A DNA stretch of 64,000 bases, taken from contig NZ_NERX01000007.1 in the NCBI RefSeq assembly GCF_003063335.1, forward strand, positions 62,001 to 126,000. The letters are read 5' to 3'. Shown in pieces: positions 45,340-54,245 of this stretch. The notes under the pieces are model-generated. The model saw only the letters and a program-made list of their open reading frames with translations, ran no database searches and was not told the DNA's origin. Positions within the stretch are counted from its first letter, which is position 1. Every line of letters starts with the position of its first letter. The position numbers and the translations under genes were made by a program. This DNA comes from Limnohabitans sp. MMS-10A-192. GTDB lineage: Bacteria > Pseudomonadota > Gammaproteobacteria > Burkholderiales > Burkholderiaceae_C.

Positions 45340-47205
45340 ATGGCGTTACTGCAGATTTCTGAACCGGGCCAGTCGCCCGACCCGCACCAGCGCCGCATTG
45401 CGGTGGGCATCGATTTGGGCACCACGCACTCGCTGGTGGCTTCGGTGCGCAACGGCGTGGCCGAATGTCTGCCCGACGACGACGGCCGGGTGATCCTGCC
45501 TTCGGTCGTGCGCTTCATGCCCGGCCAAGGCCGCCAGATCGGTTTTGACGCGGTGCAATCCGCCGCCAGCGACCCGGTCAACACGATTGCCTCGGTCAAG
45601 CGTTTCATGGGGCGTGGCCTGCAAGACATCACCGACCGCAGCAAACTCCCTTACGAGTTCACGGCCAGCGATCAGGGCATGCTGTCCATTCAAACGGTGC
45701 AAGGCCCCAAGTCGCCCGTCGAAGTCAGTGCCGAAATCTTGGCCACGTTGCGTTACCGCGCTGAAGACACCTTCAACGACGACTTGTATGGTGCGGTCAT
45801 CACCGTGCCCGCTTACTTTGATGACGCGCAGCGCCAAGCCACCAAAGACGCCGCGCAACTGGCGGGCCTGAATGTGCTGCGCCTGATCAACGAACCCACC
45901 GCCGCGGCCATTGCCTACGGTCTCGACAACGCCAGCGAAGGCGTTTATGCCGTGTTCGATTTGGGTGGCGGCACCTTTGATATTTCGATCTTGCGCCTGA
46001 CGCAAGGCGTGTTCGAGGTCTTGTCCACCGGTGGCGACTCTGCCCTGGGTGGCGACGATTACGATCAAGCCTTGGCCGACTTTGCCATGGCCCAGCAGCC
46101 CGACTTGCAAGCCACCACGGCCGAAGACAAAACCGTGCTCAAAGCGGCTGCCCGTGCCGCCAAAGAAGCGCTCACCACCGCCGCTGCGGTCACCCTGAAT
46201 GCCGTCTTGTCCACCGGCAGCTTGTCGGCATCCATCAGCCGTGCAGATTTTGAGCAAGCCACCCAAGCCCTGACGGCCCGTTGCATGACCGCCGTGCGCA
46301 AAGCACTGCGCGATGCGCAGCTGGCCAAGGACGATGTGCAAGGCGTGGTTATGGTCGGTGGCTCCACCCGCATGCCGCAAATCCAGCAGGCCGTGGCCGA
46401 TTTTTTTGGCCAGGCGCCGCTCAACAACCTCAACCCCGACGAAGTCGTGGCCCTGGGCGCAGCCATCCAGGCCAACCAACTGGCGGGCAACAACGCCGCT
46501 GGCGAGTTGCTGCTGCTCGATGTGATCCCGCTGTCGCTGGGCATCGAAACCATGGGCGGTTTGGTCGAGCGCATTATCCCGCGCAACCAGACCATCCCCA
46601 CCGCCATGGCGCAAGACTTCACCACCTACCAAGATGGTCAGACCGCGCTGGCACTGCATGTGGTGCAGGGTGAGCGTGACTTGGTGCAAGACTGCCGCAG
46701 CCTGGCCCGCTTTGAGCTGCGTGGCATCCCGCCCATGGCCGCAGGCGCAGCCCGCATCCGCGTGACCTTCACGGTGGATGCCGATGGCTTGCTCAGCGTA
46801 GGGGCCAAAGAACAAATCAGCGGCGTGGAAGCGCGCATCGACGTCAAGCCTTCGTATGGCTTGAGCGACGACCAGATCGCTACCATGCTGCAAGAAAGCT
46901 TCACCACCGCCCAGGCCGACATGAAAGCCCGTGCGCTGGTGGAGGCACGTGTGGACGCCGACCGCATGCTGTTGGCCACCCGCAGCGCCTTGGCTGCCGA
47001 TGGCCAATTGCTGAGCGATGCCGAGCGTGCCAGCATCGACGCCCTGATGGCCACCTTGCAGGCGGCCGTCCCAACCGAACAAGATGCCAAGGCCTTGGAA
47101 GACTGCACCCAGGCCCTGGCCAAAGGCACTGAAGCCTTTGCCGCAGAACGCATGAACCACAGCATCCAGAAAGCCCTGGCTGGCCAAAATATCCAGTCGA
47201 TGTAA
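45340..47205 (+). CDS. hscA: Fe-S chaperone HscA (Hsp70)
   Basis: 621 residues. The ATPase motifs are [41 protein letters not shown] and [14 protein letters not shown]. The substrate-binding domain follows [20 protein letters not shown]-like sequence ([20 protein letters not shown]). It binds the LPPVK motif of IscU and drives cluster release. It is in the expected position after hscB. Confidence 0.95.
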   Translation: MALLQISEPGQSPDPHQRRIAVGIDLGTTHSLVASVRNGVAECLPDDDGRVILPSVVRFMPGQGRQIGFDAVQSAASDPVNTIASVKRFMGRGLQDITDRSKLPYEFTASDQGMLSIQTVQGPKSPVEVSAEILATLRYRAEDTFNDDLYGAVITVPAYFDDAQRQATKDAAQLAGLNVLRLINEPTAAAIAYGLDNASEGVYAVFDLGGGTFDISILRLTQGVFEVLSTGGDSALGGDDYDQALADFAMAQQPDLQATTAEDKTVLKAAARAAKEALTTAAAVTLNAVLSTGSLSASISRADFEQATQALTARCMTAVRKALRDAQLAKDDVQGVVMVGGSTRMPQIQQAVADFFGQAPLNNLNPDEVVALGAAIQANQLAGNNAAGELLLLDVIPLSLGIETMGGLVERIIPRNQTIPTAMAQDFTTYQDGQTALALHVVQGERDLVQDCRSLARFELRGIPPMAAGAARIRVTFTVDADGLLSVGAKEQISGVEARIDVKPSYGLSDDQIATMLQESFTTAQADMKARALVEARVDADRMLLATRSALAADGQLLSDAERASIDALMATLQAAVPTEQDAKALEDCTQALAKGTEAFAAERMNHSIQKALAGQNIQSM

Positions 47206-47219
47206 CCCACCATACCGCC

Positions 47220-47558
47220 ATGCCCGTCATCAAAATCCTGCCCCACCCCGAGTACTGCCCCAACGGTGCAGAAATCACGGCGCCTGCGGGCACCAGCATC
47301 TGCGAAGCACTGCTCGACAACAAAATCAACATCGAACATGCCTGCGACATGAGCGCGGCCTGCACCACCTGCCACGTCATCGTGCGAGAGGGGTTCAGAA
47401 GTCTCAACGAGATGGAAGAAACAGAAGAAGACTTGCTCGACCGTGCTTGGGGTTTGGAGCCAGACTCGCGCTTGAGTTGCCAGGCCTTTGTGGCCAAGCA
47501 GGATCTGGTGATCGAGATCCCTCGCTACACCATCAACCACGCCAAAGAGCTGCACTGA
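47220..47558 (+). CDS. fdx: Isc-type 2Fe-2S ferredoxin
   Basis: 112 residues. The cluster cysteines are in EHACDMSAACTTCHVIV plus a later one in LSCQAFV. It reduces sulfur during cluster assembly. It closes the isc operon; dnaQ follows after 8 bp. iscX is absent, as is usual in betaproteobacteria. Confidence 0.95.
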   Translation: MPVIKILPHPEYCPNGAEITAPAGTSICEALLDNKINIEHACDMSAACTTCHVIVREGFRSLNEMEETEEDLLDRAWGLEPDSRLSCQAFVAKQDLVIEIPRYTINHAKELH

Positions 47559-47566
47559 GGTCAGAC

Positions 47567-48283
47567 ATGCGCCAAATCGTTCTGGACACCGAAACCACCG
47601 GCCTGTCAGCCGAAGGCGGCGACCGCATCATCGAGCTCGGTTGCGTGGAGCTGTATGCGCGCAAGCTCACGGGCAAGAACCTGCATTTCTATTTCAACCC
47701 CGAGCGCGACAGCCACGAAGACGCGCTCAAGGTGCATGGCATCAGCAACGAATTCTTGCGCGATAAGCCCAAGTTTGCGGCCTTGACGGAAGAAATTCTG
47801 GACTACCTCAGCGATGCGGAACTCATCATTCACAACGCCGCGTTTGACATTGGCTTTTTGAACAAAGAACTCGAGCGCGTGGGCAAGAAACCGCTCAAGG
47901 CTTATGTCAGCGGCGTCATCGACACCCTGGCCATGGCCAAGGAAATGTTCCCCGGCAAGCGCAACAGCTTGGATGCGCTGTGCGACCGACTGGAAGTCGA
48001 CAACTCCGGCCGCACTTTGCACGGCGCTTTGCTCGATGCCGAATTGCTGGCCGATGTGTACATCAACATGACGCGTGGCCAGGAGGCCTTGCTCATTGAT
48101 GCGGGCCAAGATTCAAGCACCGATGCCTCCGGAGTTTCAGTACAAGTGGATTTGACCGGTTTTGTTTTGCCAGTGTTGAGCGCCAATGATCAAGAGCTGG
48201 CGGCACATGACGACGTACTGGCTCAAATGGACAAGTCCAGTGGAGGTAAAACCATCTGGCGTCTTGTGGCAAATGCCCATTGA
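47567..48283 (+). CDS. dnaQ: DNA polymerase III epsilon subunit (proofreading exonuclease)
   Basis: 238 residues from the ATG at 47567. The DEDDh exonuclease motifs are IVLDTETTGLSAEGGDRIIE, IIHNAAFDIGFLNKEL and HGALLDAELLADVYINM. The C-terminal region binds the alpha subunit and is variable. It starts 8 bp after fdx, so it may be read from the isc operon as well as its own promoter. Confidence 0.93.
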   Translation: MRQIVLDTETTGLSAEGGDRIIELGCVELYARKLTGKNLHFYFNPERDSHEDALKVHGISNEFLRDKPKFAALTEEILDYLSDAELIIHNAAFDIGFLNKELERVGKKPLKAYVSGVIDTLAMAKEMFPGKRNSLDALCDRLEVDNSGRTLHGALLDAELLADVYINMTRGQEALLIDAGQDSSTDASGVSVQVDLTGFVLPVLSANDQELAAHDDVLAQMDKSSGGKTIWRLVANAH

Positions 48284-48359
48284 GTTCAAAAATTGTTCTG
48301 GCCGACTCAAAGAGGCTGATTTTTTATGCCATAATTTAGGTCTACGCTGCAAGGCGATA

Positions 48360-48434
48360 GGGCGATTAGCTCAGCGGTAGAGCACTGCATTCACACTGCA
48401 GGGGTCACATGTTCGATCCATGTATCGCCCACCA
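48360..48434 (+). tRNA. tRNA-Val (anticodon CAC)
   Basis: A 75-nt cloverleaf: acceptor GGGCGAT/ATCGCCC, D-arm GCTC/GAGC, anticodon stem CTGCA/TGCAG with loop TTCACAC, T-arm with TTCGATC, and encoded CCA. A CATAAT box lies about 25 bp upstream. Confidence 0.95.
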
Positions 48435-48440
48435 GATTCA

Positions 48441-48475
48441 AGCCCCGTAAATCATGATTTACGGGGCTTTTTCTA
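48441..48475 (+). terminator. Rho-independent terminator after tRNA-Val
   Basis: GCCCCGTAAATCA and TGATTTACGGGGC form a perfect 13-bp stem followed directly by TTTTTC, 7 bp after the tRNA end. Confidence 0.92.
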
Positions 48476-48601
48476 TTGTTCAGTCAGTTTGATATCTCTG
48501 ATGCTTTCATAAGTTGCCATGGCAATTCTCCAATTTTGAAGAATTGTGCTCGGCATGATTTATGATTACGTTTTCCACCTCATCCTTTAAGGAGATAACT
48601 C

Positions 48602-48883
48602 GTGAACAAAGCAGAACTGATTGAAGCCCTGGCTAAAGAAACCGAATTGTCCAAAGCTGCTGCTGGCCGTGCTGTGTCGGCATTGGTTGAAATCATCACC
48701 AAAACCGTTGCCAAAAAGCAAGACGTTCAATTGATCGGTTTTGGCACTTTCAAAGCCGCCAAGCGCGCTGCTCGTGCCGGTAAGAACCCCCGCACTGGTG
48801 AGAAGCTGAAGATCGCAGCCGCAACCGTTCCTAAATTCACTGCCGGCGCCGCATTCAAGGCAGCCGTGAACAAGAAGAAGTAA
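48602..48883 (+). CDS. hupB: HU-family DNA-binding protein
   Basis: 93 residues, AAGGAGA ribosome-binding site. MNKAELIEALAKETELSKAA, LIGFGTFKAAKRAARAGKNP and the DNA-arm RTGEKLKIAAATVPKF are HU signatures. It compacts and bends DNA. It is a monocistronic gene between two terminators. hupB is a conventional symbol; hupA cannot be excluded. Confidence 0.93.
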   Translation: MNKAELIEALAKETELSKAAAGRAVSALVEIITKTVAKKQDVQLIGFGTFKAAKRAARAGKNPRTGEKLKIAAATVPKFTAGAAFKAAVNKKK

Positions 48884-48904
48884 TCACTTTTTTCCTTGAA
48901 TAAG

Positions 48905-48940
48905 AAAGCGGTGCGAGTCCAAGACTCGGACCGCTTTTTT
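48905..48940 (+). terminator. Rho-independent terminator after the HU gene
   Basis: AAAGCGGTGCGAGTC and GACTCGGACCGCTTT pair (one G-G mismatch) around a CCAA-type loop, followed by TTTTTT, about 20 bp after the stop. Confidence 0.9.
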
Positions 48941-49365
48941 ATTGCCTAAAGCGCTCATTGCTGGCGGCAGCATTCGAGCGATTGGACATGCCAACCGTCA
49001 TCCGCATGTGATCTGCCCCTCTGAGTCATACCAAATCCATTGAACAAAGTCCGCTAATTTTGGAGAATGGCGGGTATGAAGACCACAAAATTTACCGACG
49101 AGTAGATCATCGGATTCCTCAAGCAAGCTGAAGCGGGCATGTCAGGGGCAGGTCACTTTGTCTGTTCGTATACTGCTCTTTAGCGCAGTCGCAAAAGACG
49201 AATTGCGCTCGGATTGAAACTGTTTTGAGGCATCTATGAGAACTTTTCTGCTTGCTACCGCCATCGAGTCACAAGTGGTCAAGCTGAACGCCTGCAAGAT
49301 GGACTGGACTTGAGTCCATAAGTTGCAGTAAGCTACAAGGTTTTCCACGTAACTTATTGTCGTTC
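48941..49365. other. 425-bp gene-free spacer with IS remnant
   Basis: No intact gene is visible between the HU terminator and the MerR gene. It holds the IS3 orfA fragment at 49076 (listed separately); the rest is non-coding. In related genomes the MerR gene normally follows ihfA, which is not here. Confidence 0.6.
49076..49150 (+). pseudogene. IS3-family transposase orfA remnant
   Basis: From the ATG at 49076 the frame reads MKTTKFTDE, an in-frame TAG where a glutamine codon is expected, then IIGFLKQAEAGM. This is the N-terminus of IS3-group OrfA proteins (MKTTKFTDEQIIGFLKQAEAG). The similarity ends after about 22 codons, so only a 5' scrap of the element remains. The upstream TGAACAAAGTCCGCTAATTT may be part of its left end. 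Confidence 0.75.
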
Positions 49366-49809
49366 ATGGACAGTCCGCTTCCCTCTATCCCTGCCAAACG
49401 CTATTTCACCATTGGTGAAGTGGGAGAGTTGTGTGGCGTTAAGCCCCATGTGCTGCGCTATTGGGAGCAGGAATTTACCCAGTTGCGCCCGGTCAAGCGT
49501 CGAGGCAATCGGCGCTACTACCAGCACCACGAAGTGCTGATGATCCGACGCATTCGGGATCTGTTGTACGACCAAGGGTTCACCATCAGTGGGGCACGCA
49601 ACAAGTTGCAAGAGCTGGTGCAGGCGGATCGCCTGGGAAGACGTGGTTTGCCTGCAGATCCAGATGCTGAGTTCACTACAGATGTGGTGGACGAAGAGGC
49701 TTCAGATCTGTCTGCATACAGGCCTTCGTTTGACCTGGATGTCCCTGCGGCAGATTACGCTTCCCTTCAACGAGAGCTTTTGGATATTCGCGCTTTGCTG
49801 AGTGTGTGA
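49366..49809 (+). CDS. MerR-family transcriptional regulator
   Basis: 147 residues from the ATG at 49366 (a TTG at 49357 would add three). The MerR helix-turn-helix is FTIGEVGELCGVKPHVLRYW with the RRGNRRYYQ wing and RDLLYDQGFTISGARNKLQE. It belongs to the short group usually encoded after ihfA and before tRNA-Pro in betaproteobacteria. The tRNA follows 33 bp downstream here, but ihfA is missing upstream. No cysteine metal site is visible; the role is unknown. Confidence 0.88.
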   Translation: MDSPLPSIPAKRYFTIGEVGELCGVKPHVLRYWEQEFTQLRPVKRRGNRRYYQHHEVLMIRRIRDLLYDQGFTISGARNKLQELVQADRLGRRGLPADPDAEFTTDVVDEEASDLSAYRPSFDLDVPAADYASLQRELLDIRALLSV

Positions 49810-49842
49810 GGGCTATTTCTCAGGGTATAATTCATTTCTAGT

Positions 49843-49919
49843 CGGCGTGTAGCGCAGCCTGGTAGCGCACTTGCATGGGGTGCAAGGGGTCGCGAGTTCG
49901 AATCCCGCCACGCCGACCA
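49843..49919 (+). tRNA. tRNA-Pro (anticodon GGG)
   Basis: A 77-nt cloverleaf: acceptor CGGCGTG/CACGCCG, D-arm GCGC with GCCTGG, anticodon stem CTTGC/GCAAG with loop ATGGGGT, T-arm TTCGAAT, and encoded CCA. A TATAAT box is at 49826. Confidence 0.95.
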
Positions 49920-49933
49920 TTTGATCGTATAAA

Positions 49934-49967
49934 GGCCTCCAACTGGAAACAGCTGGAGGCTTTTTTT
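49934..49967 (+). terminator. Rho-independent terminator after tRNA-Pro
   Basis: GCCTCCAACTG and CAGCTGGAGGC pair around GAAA (one mismatch), followed by TTTTTTT. Confidence 0.88.
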
Positions 49968-50247
49968 CGTTTGAAAAATTCTACTTTCTGTTGCGAAAAA
50001 ACCAGCAAGCTTCATTTGCAGTCAAGCCAAAGTGGGGGGGAAATATCGTTTCTGTTCCCCCAGATCAGGTGCGCCGCCTGACATAGCTACGTCTTCCCGC
50101 ACTTTCACAGCTTCGTTACAACTTGTCACAAGTGCTCAGGGAGCATCAAATGAAACTGTTATTTAGTAATAAAATTAACAAAAATTTATAGTCTATTGCT
50201 GAATCAATTGCGATAACAGCAAACTTTTTCAACTTTTCTTGCTGACC
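49968..50247. other. 280-bp spacer, AT-rich towards its end
   Basis: I see no gene between the tRNA-Pro terminator and the secreted-protein gene at 50248. The last 100 bp (AATAAAATTAAC, TTTATAGTCTATTG) are AT-rich and probably hold the promoter. Confidence 0.5.
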
Positions 50248-50706
50248 ATGCTTTTGAAGACACTTTTGGTTTTTACGTTTTTCGGTGGACTCGGCATCCC
50301 TGCTTTCGCTGGCAGCATTGATGCACTTTGGGGGGGCTTTGTAGATAGCGATGTTCGACGTAGCGTGACCAAGGTCGTGACGACAAGCACCGACAAAACC
50401 ATCGATAAAATGCTTACAAAAATCAACATGAGCATGCCTTCCAAGATTGATCAAATGACCACTCTGCAGGGGCTCAAACGGGTCGATAACACAATTATTT
50501 ATGAGTATTTTTTCAATGTAAATTATTCAAAATTGACTATTGAGGCTCGCAAGGACCTTCGGCAAAAAGTGATTGAGTGGACCTGTGGCGACAGTGACAA
50601 TGTGAGTTATCTGCGAAGCGGTAAGGAATTTGTGCACAAATACCGCAGTTTGCAGGGTGATTTGTTGCTGGGTCAGAAAGTATCGATGCGGTATTGTCAA
50701 GGATGA
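50248..50706 (+). CDS. Hypothetical secreted protein
   Basis: 152 residues from the ATG at 50248 (MLLKTLLVFTFFGGLGIPAF, cleavage near AFAG). I do not recognise the family. The mature part is about 130 residues, mixed-charge, with two widely spaced cysteines near the C-terminus (WTCGDSD and RYCQG) that could form a disulfide in the periplasm. It lies just upstream of the degenerate activator-like gene and has markedly lower GC than the catabolic genes. A function cannot be assigned. Confidence 0.65.
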   Translation: MLLKTLLVFTFFGGLGIPAFAGSIDALWGGFVDSDVRRSVTKVVTTSTDKTIDKMLTKINMSMPSKIDQMTTLQGLKRVDNTIIYEYFFNVNYSKLTIEARKDLRQKVIEWTCGDSDNVSYLRSGKEFVHKYRSLQGDLLLGQKVSMRYCQG

Positions 50707-50879
50707 TGATGTCATTCGGAAGTGTGATTTTTGGTTATTTTAATTTAATTTGTTATATTATTTAAATTTAATGTAATTTAAGAGATTATTTGGCAAATAT
50801 TAACTGTTCAAAAGTTTTCATATGGTCTTAAAATTGAAGCCAGTGTCAAAAATGTCACTGACTTCAACATGCGATCACT
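50707..50879. promoter_or_regulatory. Very AT-rich promoter region with a dyad
   Basis: The 173 bp before the activator-like gene are strikingly AT-rich (runs such as TTATATTATTTAAATTTAAT). At 50836-50865 GAAGCCAGTG and CACTGACTTC form a dyad (nine of ten pairs) around TCAAAAATGT, 14 bp upstream of the start. It may be an operator or an mRNA hairpin. Confidence 0.5.
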
Positions 50880-52166
50880 ATGCCAACCTTTCAATCTGAA
50901 CAATCAGCTCTGACGCTTCACAAAAGTCCAACCAGTGCGGCTTTTCACAGCTTTGTACGTCGCTTGCATTTGGCCAGCCAATCGGACGATCCGGTATTGC
51001 TCGCGGGTGAGGTCGGAACAGGCAAACGCCAATCGGCTTCCACGGTGCACAACGTAGGCGGGCGCAGTGGTGGTAACTTTGTTCAGATTGATTGTCTGGG
51101 CATCAAGGAAAGCAAGTTTGAGCTGGAAATGTTGGGGGTGCTTAATCCTTATAACCACCAACTGCGCCAAGGTGCGGTGGCGCTGGCTGAGGGCGGTACG
51201 CTGTATTTGCATGAAGTTGGGGAGTTGCCAGCAGCTTGCCAGACCTTGCTTTTGCGTTTGGTGGAGAGCAATACTTATTCACCGGTTAATTCGAGTGACA
51301 CCTATAACAGTGATTTCCGTTTGATCACATCATCCAGCCAGGATCTAATGGCCATGGTGGAGCACGGCAAGTTTCGCAATGACTTGTTGCACCATATCAA
51401 TACGCTCACGATCCGTACACCTTCGTTGAACGAGCGAAGGGACGATATCGCCGATCTGGTGCGCTCAATCATGCTTGAGATGCCCACTGCATCCGGTAAA
51501 CAACTCACGCCAGAGGCGATGGAGGTTTTGTGTCACCACAGATTCACTGCCAATATTTTGGAGCTGCGCAACATCATCCATCGCTTGGTTGGCACATTTG
51601 AGACGGATGTTTATTCGGAGCATCATGTCATTCAGTCCATTCATGCAGGAACGCCGTCCAGCAAATCAGAGCGCGTGATTGAGAAAAGTTCGCTCCGGTC
51701 GATGTTGCCTGATTTCAAGGGTTATGTGGCCAATGCGAGCGGCGCACGCGCGCAGTCCGATGATCAAAATCATCAATCTGCCAGTTTTCTCGCGCCAAAG
51801 CACACGAATCAAAGCTCGCACAGCACCCAGTCCAATACAGAGGTGCCAGACGATGATCTGGACAACTTGTCAGCCCAAGATGTTGCCGATGATGAATTTT
51901 TGGCTGCTCAAATCGCTGGTCAAAAGCATGGGCAGGCTTACATGGCGCGTCATTACAACTCGGCCTCGCCTGGCGCGATGTGGCAAGCTGGTGATCGTGC
52001 CGCAGAAGTGGTTGACATAGAAGGCGCTAATTCTTTCACCGCGCTTAAGGCTCAAGAGCGAGACTACATCATGAAGTTGATTGACTTCTGTGACGGCGAT
52101 AAAAAGAAGGCCGCCGAAATCGCCGGAGTGACTTTGCGGACCCTATATCGCAAGATCAAGCAATAA
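50880..52166 (+). CDS. Degenerate sigma-54 activator-like protein with Fis-type HTH
   Basis: 428 residues. The layout follows the central domain of bacterial enhancer-binding proteins. Walker A is present (LAGEVGTGKRQ, residues about 41-51). The GAFTGA loop is replaced by NPYNHQ (about 89-94), and Walker B reads TLYLHEVGELP with His111 in place of the metal-binding aspartate. The WPGNVREL sensor II region is ANILELRN. The arginine-finger segment FRNDL remains. Residues about 265-370 are a low-complexity Ser/Gln/Asp-rich linker, and the C-terminus is a Fis-type helix-turn-helix (KKKAAEIAGVTLRTLYRKIK). No receiver domain is present. Loss of the sigma-54 loop and Walker B acid indicates a DNA-binding regulator that no longer opens sigma-54 promoters. 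Confidence 0.8.
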   Translation: MPTFQSEQSALTLHKSPTSAAFHSFVRRLHLASQSDDPVLLAGEVGTGKRQSASTVHNVGGRSGGNFVQIDCLGIKESKFELEMLGVLNPYNHQLRQGAVALAEGGTLYLHEVGELPAACQTLLLRLVESNTYSPVNSSDTYNSDFRLITSSSQDLMAMVEHGKFRNDLLHHINTLTIRTPSLNERRDDIADLVRSIMLEMPTASGKQLTPEAMEVLCHHRFTANILELRNIIHRLVGTFETDVYSEHHVIQSIHAGTPSSKSERVIEKSSLRSMLPDFKGYVANASGARAQSDDQNHQSASFLAPKHTNQSSHSTQSNTEVPDDDLDNLSAQDVADDEFLAAQIAGQKHGQAYMARHYNSASPGAMWQAGDRAAEVVDIEGANSFTALKAQERDYIMKLIDFCDGDKKKAAEIAGVTLRTLYRKIKQ

Positions 52167-52199
52167 ATAGTGATCGTCTGAAGCGACTCAGGCAACGGC

Positions 52200-53561
52200 T
52201 CAAGTTATGCCGTTAATCAGCTGCTTTGCTGCGGCTTTTTCGGCATCTGAGCCTTGTTCTGCCACTTGTCGCAACATCATCAGTGCCGTACTGGGGTCAC
52301 CCATGCTCAGGTAAATCTTGGCCAGATCAATGTTGGCGTTGCCCGCAGATTTTGTGTGGCCGGTTTTTTTGTTGCGGCCTGAGCGATTGTCAAATCCTGG
52401 TGTGGGCAAAGCAGAGGCTGACGCACGCGTCACCGCCTTGCTCGAAAAGGCCGCGTGCGGTGCAACATGCGTTGGCATGACTGGGGGAAGCAGTATTTCA
52501 TGTGTGCTTCCGTGAACGCCCCCCTGCTCGCTTGATGCTTGTTGTGCGAAGTGCATGGCTGGTGCGGCGCTGTAAAAATCCGTATCGTGTGATTGGTTGG
52601 GTCGGGGCGCAGGTTGTGCTAAATCACGTTTGGTGGGCTCCAAGCTATCGATCGATATTGGCTTGGCGGCTGTTTTTGGGATGCGCAGGCCACTGCGCAG
52701 CCTCCCCGCGAGAAAACCAATTAAAAACAATACAAGAGAAGCCACCAGGAGCATGCCCACCGTGTTGAACTGGCCTTGCGTCTGCGTGAAGGTCGTCGCT
52801 GGTAATGCCTCCATCAATGGGGGTAAAACGTGGGATGCCGTAGAACTCGTATCCGATGCCATGCGCGCTTCGTTGGTAGAGCCATTGACGGCTGCAGCCA
52901 GAGGGGTCGGATTAGCCTGTTCAATGGCTGGCGTGATGATGTTGGCCGGGTCTTCTGCCGCTTCTGTTTCGCTTGGGGTGACGGCATCAGAATCTATGGC
53001 CACAGTGGGCGAGAGGGTCTTTTTTGATCGGGGGTTTTTTTTCGTTTTTTCAACCGCTGTAGCCGCTACTTCAGATCGGGGCGTTGGCGATTGTGCGGAT
53101 GTTGAACTGAGCACTTTGCCCTTGATCAGAAATGGCATCTCATTCAACGCCACGCGGTAATGCGTCAAGGTCGTTTGTCCGAAATAGCTGGACCATATGA
53201 GCAAATCGAAATGATTTTGCGAAAGCTGTGACGGTGAGTAGAGCTCGACATATCCCACGGTTGCAGACGCAGGCACAACGCGCACGCGCAATTCACGCAC
53301 CACGGATGACATTGGAAAGCCCAGCCGTGCGTATTCGCTGCGGGTGGCCACACGCGCTTGCATCTCGGACAATTTGACCGGTCTGTCATCCGAAAACGGA
53401 AAGCTTGCAGAAAAGTGGGGCGCTGCGGTTGATGGCACAGCCAAATCGCCCAAGGTCAGGGCATGACCCGACAGACTCATCAGACAGAGCCATAGCCACA
53501 ATATGCTTTGACTGACGCAGCGAGCGCGGCATTTGGTGGTGTGCATAGCCATGGCGTTCAT
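52200..53561 (-). CDS. FimV-like protein (inner-membrane, TPR C-terminus)
   Basis: About 453 residues from the ATG at 53561; ATGs at 53552 and 53546 are possible. The N-terminal signal peptide ends near GHALTLGDLAVPS, the start of the FimV N-terminal domain. A low-complexity linker follows, then one membrane helix (TVGMLLVASLVLFLIGFLAG) around residue 285. The C-terminus IDLAKIYLSMGDPSTALMML and RQVAEQGSDAEKAAAKQLI is the FimV C-terminal TPR motif. It is shorter than typical FimV (900+ residues), and no LysM repeat is recognisable. FimV proteins organise polar and type IV pilus functions. It ends 33 bp from the activator-like gene and converges with it. Confidence 0.75.
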   Translation of the reverse strand: MNAMAMHTTKCRARCVSQSILWLWLCLMSLSGHALTLGDLAVPSTAAPHFSASFPFSDDRPVKLSEMQARVATRSEYARLGFPMSSVVRELRVRVVPASATVGYVELYSPSQLSQNHFDLLIWSSYFGQTTLTHYRVALNEMPFLIKGKVLSSTSAQSPTPRSEVAATAVEKTKKNPRSKKTLSPTVAIDSDAVTPSETEAAEDPANIITPAIEQANPTPLAAAVNGSTNEARMASDTSSTASHVLPPLMEALPATTFTQTQGQFNTVGMLLVASLVLFLIGFLAGRLRSGLRIPKTAAKPISIDSLEPTKRDLAQPAPRPNQSHDTDFYSAAPAMHFAQQASSEQGGVHGSTHEILLPPVMPTHVAPHAAFSSKAVTRASASALPTPGFDNRSGRNKKTGHTKSAGNANIDLAKIYLSMGDPSTALMMLRQVAEQGSDAEKAAAKQLINGIT

Positions 53562-53699
53562 CTTCAAAAAACCAGATCCCCGACCGATACAGTCGAGACG
53601 TGTTGGTGTTGTTTCAAAGGCATTGCTATGGGTTGACGCGGTGAAATTGACATGAATGACAATTTACACCAGTTTGGTCCTGTCATAGCCCTATCCGCT

Positions 53700-54152
53700 T
53701 CATTTTTCAGATTTTATTTCAGCATCTACGTCGATGATGAATTCAGTACCTCTGACGCCCAATGTCACTGTACTCGTTCGAAAGACCACTTGCTCCGGGT
53801 TAGCCTTGGCAATTTGGCCAGACACAATAGCCACTGTTCCCCGCTTGACCGATGTGTCCATGCGACCTGCGCGGGTGTTTCTGTCAAATGCATATTGGTT
53901 CAGCTCGATCGTGGAGTTCGGTCCTGCCGTGAGCATGGTGCTGTCGCTCAACGTGACGCCAACACTGCTGCTGGGGCCGCTGATTAGGCGGTCAAAAGGG
54001 TAGAGGCTGGAGCCCACAGAGACAGGAATGTGTTTGCCAGCTCTTTCAATATAGGCCTGACCTTTGACAGTTTTGACCGTACCAGCAATTTCGGTCGAAT
54101 CGCTTGCCATGGCAATCAAGCTCAAGCAGATTAAAAAGAGGGCGTTTTTCAT
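53700..54152 (-). CDS. FecR-domain periplasmic protein
   Basis: 150 residues with a signal peptide (MKNALFLICLSLIAMAS). The FecR domain is GTVKTVKGQAYIERAGKHIP, SLYPFDRLISGPSSSVGVTL and the final LGVRGTEFIIDVD motif. It has no sigma-factor-binding N-terminus, so it is the free-standing type found with CHASE2 and OmpA proteins rather than an iron-signalling FecR. It is the last gene of the OmpA-CHASE2-FecR unit. Confidence 0.85.
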   Translation of the reverse strand: MKNALFLICLSLIAMASDSTEIAGTVKTVKGQAYIERAGKHIPVSVGSSLYPFDRLISGPSSSVGVTLSDSTMLTAGPNSTIELNQYAFDRNTRAGRMDTSVKRGTVAIVSGQIAKANPEQVVFRTSTVTLGVRGTEFIIDVDAEIKSEK

Positions 54153-54245
54153 GTTCTGATCCCGTCATGAAAATGTATTGAAAATGGGCGGACAGGTGGT
54201 TGAATGAGCGTAGCGATGCAACGCAATGCCAATCTGGTGGGGCTC

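Noticed and set aside
45346-47187. Minus-strand open frame of over 600 codons
   Set aside because: Antisense of hscA; the long frame results from high GC, and there is no recognisable protein family.
49142-49348. Minus-strand 68-codon frame downstream of the IS scrap
   Set aside because: No recognisable domain or ribosome-binding site; more likely non-coding spacer.
53700-54152. FecR protein considered as an iron-signalling FecR
   Set aside because: No FecI sigma factor or TonB receptor is next to it and it lacks the cytoplasmic N-terminus; it belongs with CHASE2/OmpA.
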